A stretch of 64,000 nt of DNA from Paractinoplanes pyxinae. Its GTDB lineage: Bacteria > Actinomycetota > Actinomycetes > Mycobacteriales > Micromonosporaceae. A program made the translations under genes and the position numbers. The notes under the pieces were generated by a model that saw nothing but the letters and a program-made list of their open reading frames with translations, had not been told where the DNA came from and did not search any database. Positions 1 through 7,138 of the stretch are shown here, one piece after another. The first letter of the stretch is position 1. Each line of letters opens with the position of its first letter. The stretch is from NCBI RefSeq assembly GCF_026626335.1, contig NZ_JAPNTZ010000001.1, positions 248,001-312,000 on the forward strand, in the 5' to 3' direction.

Positions 1-1
1 G

Positions 2-2317
2 CCGGAACCGCTGCTGTGCGTGATCGACGACGCGCAGTGGCTGGACCGGGAGTCGGCCGACGCCCTCGCCTTCGTCGCCCGTCGCCTGCACGCCGAGGCC
101 CTGGGTCTGCTGTTCGCCACCCGGCCGGACGGCCCGGCGCCGGTCGGCGATCTGCCCACGCTGACCCTGTCCGGACTGCCCGAAGAGGACGCCCGCAGCC
201 TGCTCGCGGCCGGCGTGGCCGGTCGCCTCGACGACGAGGTGGCAGCGACGCTCGTGGCCGGGTCCGGCGGCAACCCGCTGGCCCTGACCGAACTGGCCCG
301 CACGCTCAGCGCCGGGCAACTGGCCGGCCTCGTCCCCCTGCCCAGGCCGCTGCCGGCGGGCGTACGGCTGGAAACGCACTTCCAGCAGCAGATCCGGCCG
401 CTTCCCGCCGAGACCCGGTTGCTGCTGCTGCTCGTCTCGGCCGCGCCGCCGGGCGACCCGTCGCTGCTGTGGCGGGCCGCCGCCCATCTCGGCATCGCCG
501 CCGACCACATGGACCGGGCGCTGGCCGAGGGCATCCTGACCGCCGCGCTCGACTTCCGGCACCCGCTGATCCGCTCGGCCGTGTACCGCGGAGCCGAGGC
601 GGCCGACCGGCGGCTCGTCCACGCGGCGCTGGCTGCCGCGTACGACTCCGCGCTCGACGCCGACCGGCACGCGTGGCACCGCGCGCAGGCCACCATCGGG
701 CTCGACGAGCAGGTGGCCGCGCAGCTGGAGCAGGCCTCGGAACGGGCCCGGTCCCGCGGCGGTCACGCCGAGCAGGCCGCCTTCCTGGCCCGCGCGGCCG
801 ACCTCTCGCCCGACCCCCGCGCGCAGGCCGCCCGCCTGGTCGCGGCGGCCCGGGCCCACCTGGTGCTGGGCGACCCGGACGCGGCGGGCCGGATGCTCGA
901 CCGCGCCGAGCCCGGCCTCGACCGTCCCGTGCCGCGGGCGCTGGCCCGGCAGGCCCGGGCGACCGCCGAGATGTACGCGGGTCAGTACGCCAACGCGCCC
1001 GGCATCCTGCTGGAGGCGGCGAAATCGATCGCCGCCCTGGACGCCGCGCTGGCCCGGAAGATGATGTTCGAGGCGATGCAGGTCGTCCTGATCACCGACG
1101 ACCACGCCACCATGCTCGAGATCGCCCGCAGCGTGCTGGACATGCCGGCTGCCCGGCCGGATCGGGTCACGTACGCCGACCTGTTCCTGGTCGGCTGCGC
1201 CACGCGCCTCGCGGGCGACTACGTCAACGCCGTGCCGTTGCTGCGTGAGGCGCTGGCCGCGGACGAAACCCTGGTCGAGGACGGCCCGCCGCTCGCCGTC
1301 ATCAGCTTCCTCGCCGCCGACGACCTGTGGGACGAGGAAGCCGGCCGGCGGATGTGGAACGAGCTCGAAGCGTACGACCGCCGCAGCGGCGCCCTGGGCA
1401 CGCTGCGGACCACTCTGGCGGTCGGGGTGGCCTGGGAGCTCAGGGCGGGCCGGTTCGACGCGGCCGAAGCGCTCCAGGACGAGGCGGCCGACCTCTCGAA
1501 GGTGCTCGGTCCGCTCCTGGTCGGCGGCGTCGAGCGGATCGAGCTGCTGGCCTGGCGCGGCCGGGAGGACGAGGTGCGGTCCCTCGCGGCCGGCGCGACC
1601 GGGCTCGGCTTCCTCGTCCGCAACTCGCTGGCCGTGCTGGAGATCAGCCTGGGCCGGTATCCGGAGGCGCTGGACTGTCTGCGGCCCTCGCTGGAGCGCG
1701 ACAAGCCCGGCGCCGCGACCCGGTCGCTGCACGAGATCGTCGAGGCTGGAGTGCGCAGCGGCGACCATCAGGCGGCGAAGGCGGCGCTCGTCCGCTTGGA
1801 GGAACGGGCCCCGGCCAGCGGCACGCCCTGGGGCCTGGGCCTGCTGGCCCGCTGCCGCGCTCTGATGGCCGACGACGACCAGGCCGAGCCGCACTACCGC
1901 GAATCGATCGCATTATTGACTCGTACGCACATCAGGACCGAACTGGCGCGGAGTCACCTGCTCTATGGCGAATGGCTGCGCCGGCGCCGCCGCCGAGCCG
2001 ACGCCCGCGCCCAGCTGCGCACCGCCCACGACATGTTCACCCGCATGGGCGCCACCGCCTTCGCCGGCCGCGCCCGGACCGAGCTGCAGGCCACCGGCGA
2101 GCGCCCCCGCTCCCGCGACGACCGCGCCGACCGCGACCTGACCCCGCAGGAACGCCAGGTGGCCGGCCTGGCCGCGGCCGGGGCGACCAACAGCGAGATC
2201 GCCGCCCGCCTGTTCCTCAGCACCTCCACCGTCGAGTACCACCTGACCCGCATCTTCCGGAAGCTGTCCATCACCTCCCGCCGCAAGCTGGCCACCGCCC
2301 TGCGCGAGACCGCCTGA
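2..2317 (+). CDS. LAL-type LuxR family transcriptional regulator (5' end outside window)
   Basis: This is the C-terminal part of a large ATP-binding LuxR (LAL/MalT-like) regulator. The reading frame is open from base 2, so the true start and the Walker A motif lie upstream. The first visible residues include a Walker B segment (LLCVIDDAQWLD), followed by a long helical TPR-like region and a GerE-type helix-turn-helix in the last 60 residues (LTPQERQVAGLAAAG, then SEIAARLFLSTSTVEYHL). About 771 residues are visible; the family is usually 850-950. Family knowledge: ligand or ATP binding in the STAND ATPase module controls DNA binding by the LuxR domain. No target can be assigned from context. 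The next gene begins 52 bases downstream and may be a target or unrelated. Confidence 0.9.
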   Translation, partial: PEPLLCVIDDAQWLDRESADALAFVARRLHAEALGLLFATRPDGPAPVGDLPTLTLSGLPEEDARSLLAAGVAGRLDDEVAATLVAGSGGNPLALTELARTLSAGQLAGLVPLPRPLPAGVRLETHFQQQIRPLPAETRLLLLLVSAAPPGDPSLLWRAAAHLGIAADHMDRALAEGILTAALDFRHPLIRSAVYRGAEAADRRLVHAALAAAYDSALDADRHAWHRAQATIGLDEQVAAQLEQASERARSRGGHAEQAAFLARAADLSPDPRAQAARLVAAARAHLVLGDPDAAGRMLDRAEPGLDRPVPRALARQARATAEMYAGQYANAPGILLEAAKSIAALDAALARKMMFEAMQVVLITDDHATMLEIARSVLDMPAARPDRVTYADLFLVGCATRLAGDYVNAVPLLREALAADETLVEDGPPLAVISFLAADDLWDEEAGRRMWNELEAYDRRSGALGTLRTTLAVGVAWELRAGRFDAAEALQDEAADLSKVLGPLLVGGVERIELLAWRGREDEVRSLAAGATGLGFLVRNSLAVLEISLGRYPEALDCLRPSLERDKPGAATRSLHEIVEAGVRSGDHQAAKAALVRLEERAPASGTPWGLGLLARCRALMADDDQAEPHYRESIALLTRTHIRTELARSHLLYGEWLRRRRRRADARAQLRTAHDMFTRMGATAFAGRARTELQATGERPRSRDDRADRDLTPQERQVAGLAAAGATNSEIAARLFLSTSTVEYHLTRIFRKLSITSRRKLATALRETA

Positions 2318-2369
2318 CCTGTCGTGTTGGTGACGGCACGATCGGTGACCGGGAGGCTAGGGTCCGGCC

Positions 2370-3713
2370 ATGACGGACTCAGGGGCCGTGCGGGCGTTGC
2401 GGGACAGGCTGGGGGAGCGGCTGATCGCTCCCGGCGACGGCGGGTTCGACGCCGCCCGGCGGGTGTGGAACGCCGACGTGGAAAGGCATCCGGCTCTGAT
2501 CGGCCGATGCGCGGACGCCGATGAGGTGAGCGCGGTGGTCCGGGTGGCGCGCGACGAGGGGCGGCCGCTTTCCGTACGGGCCGGGGGCCACGATTGGGCC
2601 GGGCGGGCGCTGCGCGACGGCGGGATGGTCGTCGACCTCACCGGCATGCGCGGCGTGACCGTCGACCCGGACGGCCGCGTTGCCACCGTCCAGGGTGGAG
2701 CCTTGTCGTCCGACCTGATCGCGGCCGCGGCGCCGCACGGGCTGGTCGCCACGACCGGGGTGGTCAGCGGGGTCGGGCTGGCCGGGCTGACCACCGGGGG
2801 CGGGTACGGGCCGCTGATCGGCCGGTTCGGGCTGGCCGCGGACAACCTGCTGAGCGCCGACGTGGTGCTGGCCGACGGCCGTACGGTGGTGGCCGGACCG
2901 GAGGCGGATGCCGACCTGTGGTGGGCGCTGCGCGGCGGCGGGGGCAACTTCGGCGTCGTGACCAGCCTGCGGCTCCGGCTGCACGAGCTGCCCTCGATCC
3001 TGGCCGGCATCCTGCTGTTCCCGCCGGACGAGGGGCCGGCCGTGCTCAACGGCTACGCCGAGATCGTGGCCACCGGGCCCGACGAGCTGACCGTCATGAC
3101 CGGCTTCCTGCCCGGTCCCGGTGGGCCGATGGCCTTCCTGTGCCCGTTCTGGTGCGGCGACGACCAGGCCGCGGGCGAGCGCCTGATCGGGCGGCTGCGG
3201 TCGCTGGGCCGCCCGGTGGTCGACCGGATCGAGCCCATGCCGTACGCGGCGGCGCTGCGCATGTTCGACGCCAACATCGTCGAGGGCACGCACTGCCTGC
3301 TGCGCAGCCGCTGGCTGGCCTCCGTGTCGTCGCACGCGGCCGAGGCGCTGACCTCTGCGGCGTACGGAGTGACCTCGCCCTTCTCGGCCCTGGTGGTGAA
3401 CCACTTCCACGGCGCGGCGGCCAAGGCCGACCCGGCCGGGACGGCGTTCGCCCACCGCGTGCCGCACCACCCGATCGAGATCATCGCCACCTGGACCCCG
3501 GGCGAGCCGGCCGACCGGCATCGCGACTGGGCCGACTCGGTCGCCGCGGCCCTCGACCCGGTGGCCCTGCCCGGCGGCTACCCGAATCTGCTCGGGCCGG
3601 AGGACGACGCGCGGGCCCGGGACTCGTTCGGCGGCAACCTGGGCCGCCTGCTCGACCTGAAACGCCGCTACGACCCGGACGCCGTCTTCTCGGCGATCCC
3701 GGCCCTGCTCTGA
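2370..3713 (+). CDS. FAD-linked oxidoreductase, berberine-bridge enzyme type
   Basis: A 447-residue flavoenzyme. An N-terminal PCMH-type FAD-binding domain covers roughly residues 40-210, and a BBE C-terminal motif is present (YDPDAVF near the end). His74 in RAGGHDWAG sits where this family attaches FAD covalently. The second attachment cysteine of bicovalent members is absent: the segment reads GVGLAGLTTGGGYG. A single covalent link is therefore predicted. Family members oxidise sugars, alcohols or natural-product intermediates; the substrate here is unknown. The ATG lies only 6 bases after a -10-like TAGGGT (2358-2363), and the nearest GGGAGG is 13 bases away, so leaderless translation is plausible. 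The 3' end merges into a 23-bp tandem repeat. Confidence 0.88.
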   Translation: MTDSGAVRALRDRLGERLIAPGDGGFDAARRVWNADVERHPALIGRCADADEVSAVVRVARDEGRPLSVRAGGHDWAGRALRDGGMVVDLTGMRGVTVDPDGRVATVQGGALSSDLIAAAAPHGLVATTGVVSGVGLAGLTTGGGYGPLIGRFGLAADNLLSADVVLADGRTVVAGPEADADLWWALRGGGGNFGVVTSLRLRLHELPSILAGILLFPPDEGPAVLNGYAEIVATGPDELTVMTGFLPGPGGPMAFLCPFWCGDDQAAGERLIGRLRSLGRPVVDRIEPMPYAAALRMFDANIVEGTHCLLRSRWLASVSSHAAEALTSAAYGVTSPFSALVVNHFHGAAAKADPAGTAFAHRVPHHPIEIIATWTPGEPADRHRDWADSVAAALDPVALPGGYPNLLGPEDDARARDSFGGNLGRLLDLKRRYDPDAVFSAIPALL

Positions 3714-3799
3714 CGCCGGCGTCGACCTGCTCTGACGCCGGCCCCGGCCCTGTTCTGACGCCGGCCCCGGCCCTGTTCTGACGCCGGCCCCGGCCCTGG
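3709..3799. repeat. 23-bp tandem repeat, four units, starting on a stop codon
   Basis: Units start with TCTGACGCCGG at 3709, 3731, 3754 and 3777 (22, 23, 23 and 23 bp). The last three differ only at the final base. Unit 1 contains the TGA stop of the flavoenzyme gene, and the preceding codons (GCC CTG CTC TGA) resemble the unit, so the array looks like slippage duplication of the gene's 3' terminus. It ends one base before the MarR palindrome. Confidence 0.9.
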
Positions 3800-3800
3800 T

Positions 3801-3818
3801 TGCTTCGAGCTCGAAGCA
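3801..3818. promoter_or_regulatory. Palindromic operator O1 of the MarR regulator
   Basis: TGCTTCGAGCTCGAAGCA is a perfect 18-bp palindrome directly upstream of the MarR gene. The same arms recur at 5281-5298 and 5315-5332, before the oxidoreductase gene. TTGCTT (3800-3805) could serve as a -35 and TAGGAT (3821-3826) as a -10, so a bound repressor would cover the promoter. Autoregulation by the MarR protein is inferred. Confidence 0.8.
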
Positions 3819-3824
3819 CGTAGG

Positions 3825-4340
3825 ATGGCCGGCGTGACCGACCCGACGCCTGGCCTGAACTCCGAGCAGCTCGGCGCGTACTTCGCCCTGACCGAGGTCA
3901 GCAGCCTGCTGCAGTACGCCGTCGACGAGCATCTGCGGTCGGCCGGCGACCTGAGCTACGTGCAGTTTCAGATCCTGGCCCGGCTGGTGCACGTCCCGGG
4001 TGGCAAGCTGCGGATGACCGACCTGGCCGACGGCGTGGTCTACAGCCGCAGCGGGCTCACCTACCAGGCCGGGCTGCTCGACAAGCGCGGGCTGATCACC
4101 CGCTCGCCCTCGCCGGACGACGAGCGCAGCGTCATCGTGACGGTCACCGACGCCGGCCGCGACCTGATCGCCCGGGTCCTCCCCGAGCACGCCGAAAGGG
4201 TGCGGCAGCTGCTGTTCGAGCCGATGAACGGCCAGGATCTGGCCGCCCTGAGCGCGATCCTGGGCCGGGTGCGCGAGCACATGCGGGCCACGCCGCCCCG
4301 GTCGGCCAAGCCCCGCGCCGCGCGCGGCCGCGGCAACTGA
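3825..4340 (+). CDS. MarR family transcriptional regulator
   Basis: A 171-residue winged-helix protein of usual MarR length. The recognition region reads MTDLADGVVYSRSGLTYQ, and the wing carries the typical acidic/arginine signature SPSPDDERSVIVTVTDAGR. The tail is basic (KPRAARGRGN). MarR dimers bind palindromes and usually release them on binding phenolic or oxidised ligands. The candidate site is the repeated TGCTTCGA-N2-CGAAGCA-type palindrome beside its own start and in front of the oxidoreductase at 5356. Neither possible start has a Shine-Dalgarno sequence. ATG 3825 is used here, but a -10 at 3821-3826 would make GTG 3834 a leaderless start. Only one base separates its stop from the XRE gene, implying co-transcription. 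Confidence 0.9.
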   Translation: MAGVTDPTPGLNSEQLGAYFALTEVSSLLQYAVDEHLRSAGDLSYVQFQILARLVHVPGGKLRMTDLADGVVYSRSGLTYQAGLLDKRGLITRSPSPDDERSVIVTVTDAGRDLIARVLPEHAERVRQLLFEPMNGQDLAALSAILGRVREHMRATPPRSAKPRAARGRGN

Positions 4341-4341
4341 C

Positions 4342-5166
4342 ATGGACCGGGCGTTGCTGGCCGACTTCCTGCGGGCGCGGCGCGAGGCGCTGCAACCCGA
4401 GGACGTCGGGCTGCCCCGGGGCGCCCGGCGGCGGACCGGCGGGCTGCGGCGCGAGGAGGTCGCGGCGCTGTCCGGGGTGTCGACCGACTACTACGGCCGG
4501 ATCGAGCAGCAGCGCGGCCCGATGCCGTCCGAGCAGGTGCTGGCCGCGCTGGCCCGGGCCCTGCAGCTGAGCCTGGGCGAACGCGACCACCTGTTCGACC
4601 TGGGCGGGCACCCGGCGCCGCGGCGGATCGTGGACGACGACCACGTCAGCCCGGCCATGATGCGCATCGTCCAGCGGCTCTCCGACACCCCGGCCGTGGT
4701 CTTCAACCAGTTCGGTCAGTGCCTGCTGCAGACGCCGCCGGCGGTGGCGCTGTTCGGCGACTACACCCGGTTCACCGGCATGGCCCGCTACCTGGTGTAC
4801 CGGTGGTTCACCGACCCGCAGCAGCGCGCGCTCTATCCGTCCGAGGACCACGACGTGCGCGGGCGCGTCTTCACGGTCGAGCTCCGGACGGCGTACACGG
4901 CCGACCCGACCGGCCGGGCCGGCGAGATCGTCGCGGCGCTGCTGGAGGTCAGCGAGGAGTTCGCCGAGGTGTGGCGGCGGCACGAGGTGGACGTCACCCA
5001 CCACCACGACCTCAAGCGCTACCGGCACCCCGAGCTGGGCGAGCTCGAGCTGTACGGGCAACGCCTGATCGACCCCGAACAGGCTCAGGAACTACTCGTC
5101 TTCTCGGCCGTGCCGGGCACGCCGAGCCACGAGAAGCTGCAGCTGCTGGCGGGCGTGCGGCGCTGA
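4342..5166 (+). CDS. XRE family regulator with MmyB-like ligand-binding domain
   Basis: A 274-residue protein. The N-terminal helix-turn-helix (about residues 30-75, with LRREEVAALSGVSTDYYGRI) is followed by the MmyB-type PAS-like domain from about residue 100 to the end. This architecture is abundant in actinomycetes; family structures bind fatty-acid-like ligands, and the genes often sit beside an oxidoreductase they control. Here the likely partner is the NAD(P)-dependent oxidoreductase starting 189 bases downstream. It begins 1 base after the MarR stop, so the two regulators are probably made from one transcript. Which of the two controls the oxidoreductase is not proven, but the palindromes point to MarR. 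Confidence 0.87.
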   Translation: MDRALLADFLRARREALQPEDVGLPRGARRRTGGLRREEVAALSGVSTDYYGRIEQQRGPMPSEQVLAALARALQLSLGERDHLFDLGGHPAPRRIVDDDHVSPAMMRIVQRLSDTPAVVFNQFGQCLLQTPPAVALFGDYTRFTGMARYLVYRWFTDPQQRALYPSEDHDVRGRVFTVELRTAYTADPTGRAGEIVAALLEVSEEFAEVWRRHEVDVTHHHDLKRYRHPELGELELYGQRLIDPEQAQELLVFSAVPGTPSHEKLQLLAGVRR

Positions 5167-5280
5167 TCCCCGGACGACTTGTCCGTGGATAAGTTCGACC
5201 TTCATCCGGCCTTCCCGGCACGCGAAGCTCGATGAGCAAGAGCGGCCGCGGATGCGAGCCGGCTCACATCCCGGAAGTGT

Positions 5281-5298
5281 TGCTTCGAATCCGAAGCA
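5281..5298. promoter_or_regulatory. Palindromic operator O2, oxidoreductase promoter
   Basis: TGCTTCGAATCCGAAGCA carries the same arms as O1 at 3801. TTGCTT at 5280-5285 fits a -35 and TACGGT at 5302-5307 a -10 with a 16-bp spacer, so the operator fills the core promoter. Confidence 0.8.
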
Positions 5299-5314
5299 TG
5301 CTACGGTCTGAATG

Positions 5315-5332
5315 TGCTTCGAAAACGAAGCA
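5315..5332. promoter_or_regulatory. Palindromic operator O3, oxidoreductase promoter
   Basis: TGCTTCGAAAACGAAGCA is the third copy. It is centred 34 bp (about three helical turns) from O2, just after the predicted transcription start. The same-face spacing suggests two dimers binding side by side. Confidence 0.8.
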
Positions 5333-5355
5333 ACTGAGAGAGGCGAGGGATCCCC

Positions 5356-6285
5356 ATGAAGGCAGTGCGTTTCCACGAGTACGGCGACCCGTCAGTCCTG
5401 CGGTACGAGGACGCCGAGCAGCCCGTCGCCGGCCCCGGCCAGGTGCTGATCCGGGTCGCGGCCACGACGTTCAACGGCATCGACGGCAACATCCGCGGCG
5501 GCTACATGCAGGGCCCGATCCCGGTCACGCTGCCGCACACGCCGGGCATCGACGTCGCCGGCACGGTCGAGGCGCTGGGCGAGGGCGTGACCGGCTTTCA
5601 GCCCGGCGACCAGGTGATCGGGTTCCTGCCGATGACCGGTGCGGGCGCGTCGGCCGAGTACGTCGTCGCCCCGGCCGAGATCCTGGCGACCGCGCCCACC
5701 GGCATCCCGCTGGCCGACGCGGCGGCACTGCCGGCCGTGGGGCTCACCGCCTTTCAAGCGCTGTTCGACCACGCAGGGCTCAAGAGCGGGCAGCGGGTGC
5801 TGATCAACGGCGCCGGCGGGGCCGTCGGCGGGTACGCGGTGCAGCTGGCCAAGCGGGCCGGCGCGCACGTGATCGCCGTGGCCGGCCCGCACAGCGCGGC
5901 GCGGGCCCAGGGCGCGGACGAGATCATCGACCACTCGGCCGTGGAGGTGACCGCGGCGGTGAGCGAGCCGGTCGACGTGGTGCTCAACCTGGCGCCGATC
6001 GAGCCCGCGCAGCTGGCCGCGCTGCTGGGCCTCGTGCGCGACGGCGGCGTCCTGGTCAGCACCACGGTGTGGATGCCCGCCCCCAGCGACGAGGAGCGCG
6101 GCGTACGGGGAATCGACCTGTTCGTCCGCAGCGACGCCGCCCAGCTGGCCGAGCTCGTGAAGCTGGTCGACGCGGGGGAGTTGCGGGTCGATGTCGCCCG
6201 CCGGGTGCCGCTGGCCGAGCTGCCGTCGGTTCACGCCGAGGCCGCCCAGGGCGGCGTGCACGGCAAGGTCGTCATCGTCGCCTGA
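5356..6285 (+). CDS. NADP-dependent oxidoreductase, zinc-independent MDR/quinone oxidoreductase type
   Basis: A 309-residue medium-chain dehydrogenase/reductase. A GroES-like fold occupies about residues 1-120, and a Rossmann nucleotide site reads GAGGAVGGYAVQLAKRAG near residues 150-167. The Cys/His zinc ligands of true alcohol dehydrogenases are missing, which fits quinone-oxidoreductase-type enzymes that reduce quinones or enones with NADPH. The start is supported by a purine-rich GAGAGAGGCGAGGGA stretch just upstream. Two MarR-type operators lie in its promoter, so induction by an electrophile or quinone that inactivates the MarR protein is a reasonable inference. The substrate is unknown. 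Confidence 0.87.
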   Translation: MKAVRFHEYGDPSVLRYEDAEQPVAGPGQVLIRVAATTFNGIDGNIRGGYMQGPIPVTLPHTPGIDVAGTVEALGEGVTGFQPGDQVIGFLPMTGAGASAEYVVAPAEILATAPTGIPLADAAALPAVGLTAFQALFDHAGLKSGQRVLINGAGGAVGGYAVQLAKRAGAHVIAVAGPHSAARAQGADEIIDHSAVEVTAAVSEPVDVVLNLAPIEPAQLAALLGLVRDGGVLVSTTVWMPAPSDEERGVRGIDLFVRSDAAQLAELVKLVDAGELRVDVARRVPLAELPSVHAEAAQGGVHGKVVIVA

Positions 6286-6295
6286 GTTCCGTTCC

Positions 6296-6414
6296 GCCCG
6301 CTCGCCCTGCCCGCTCGCCCTGCCCGCTCGCTCGCCCTGCCCGCTCGCTCGCCCTGTCCGGCCCGGCTCGGCCCGGCTCGGCTCGGCTCGGCCCGGCCCG
6401 GCCCGGCCCGGCCC
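6296..6414. repeat. Low-complexity CTCGCCCTGCCCG and GGCTC/GGCCC repeats
   Basis: 6296-6360 is built from CCGCTCGCCCTG units with small insertions. 6361-6414 is a 5-bp microsatellite of GGCTC and GGCCC, about eleven copies. It lies between the oxidoreductase stop and the cupin gene. No gene is supported here. Confidence 0.85.
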
Positions 6415-6454
6415 GCGAATCTGTCCGGCGCGCGTGCGTGTTCGTCCGGCCCAC

Positions 6455-6517
6455 CCGCGAGTTCGTCTTGCTTGTCCGTGAGTTCGTTCTGCCCATCCGC
6501 GAGCTCGTTCTGCCCAC
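6455..6517. repeat. 21-bp tandem repeat, three units
   Basis: Units begin CCGCGAG or CCGTGAG at 6455, 6476 and 6497, with a partial fourth unit at 6518 that runs into the cupin Shine-Dalgarno GAAGGAGA. The repeat therefore forms the 5' leader of the cupin gene. Confidence 0.85.
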
Positions 6518-6533
6518 CCGCGAAGGAGACACC

Positions 6534-7034
6534 GTGCTTCCCGACGACAACCCCGCCCGGTCGCTGACCGTGGCCAACCCGGACGACCCGGCCACCACGT
6601 TCATCTCGCTGGTCGGCAACACCTACGCCATGCTGATCACCGGCGAGCAGACCGACGGCAAGTACTGTCTGATCGACATGCGCGTCCCCGACGGCGGCGG
6701 CCCGCCCCCGCACCGGCACGACTTCGAAGAGATGTTCACGATCCTCGAGGGCGAGATCGAGTTCACGTTCCGCGGCGAGAAGCACGTCGTCCGGGCCGGG
6801 TCCACGATCAACATTCCGGCCAACGCCCCGCACAACTTCCGCAACGCCTCCGGGGCGCCGGCCCGCATGCTCTGCATGTGCACCCCGGCCGGCCAGGACG
6901 AGTACTTCATGCGCATCGGCGACCGCGTCGCGAGCCAGGACGCGCCTCCGCCGCAGCTCTCCGAGGCCGAGATGCTGGAGCGTCGCAAGCGCGCGGCCGA
7001 ACTGGCCTCGACCTATCGCAGCGAATTCCTCTGA
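6534..7034 (+). CDS. Cupin domain protein
   Basis: A 166-residue single-domain cupin. Motif 1 reads PPPHRHDFEEMFTILEGEIEF (metal ligands His-x-His and Glu), and motif 2 reads AGSTINIPANAPHNFRN with the third His. Together these form a complete metal-binding set. A helical, charged tail follows (SEAEMLERRKRAAELA). Start GTG 6534 is chosen because GAAGGAGA ends five bases upstream; the frame is open further upstream but only through repeat DNA. Cupins of this type include dioxygenases, isomerases and small-molecule sensors; the specific reaction cannot be read. It may be co-transcribed with the oxidoreductase at 5356, although 248 bp of repeats separate them. Confidence 0.85.
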   Translation: MLPDDNPARSLTVANPDDPATTFISLVGNTYAMLITGEQTDGKYCLIDMRVPDGGGPPPHRHDFEEMFTILEGEIEFTFRGEKHVVRAGSTINIPANAPHNFRNASGAPARMLCMCTPAGQDEYFMRIGDRVASQDAPPPQLSEAEMLERRKRAAELASTYRSEFL

Positions 7035-7049
7035 GCCGCCCACCTGCAC

Positions 7050-7063
7050 AGGGAGCGCTCCCA
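7050..7063. promoter_or_regulatory. CebR-type operator upstream of metallopeptidase
   Basis: AGGGAGCGCTCCCA contains the perfect 12-bp palindrome GGGAGCGCTCCC. It matches the actinobacterial CebR consensus TGGGAGCGCTCCCA at 13 of 14 positions. It lies 76-95 bp before the candidate starts of the Svx-like protease. CebR is the cellobiose-responsive LacI-family repressor; regulation here is inferred from the site alone. Confidence 0.75.
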
Positions 7064-7138
7064 CCTTTTCTTAAGCATTGATGAACGCCGATTGCCGAAA
7101 CCGTTTTCGGTGATTACCGTGAGCCGTCCTGACAAAGG

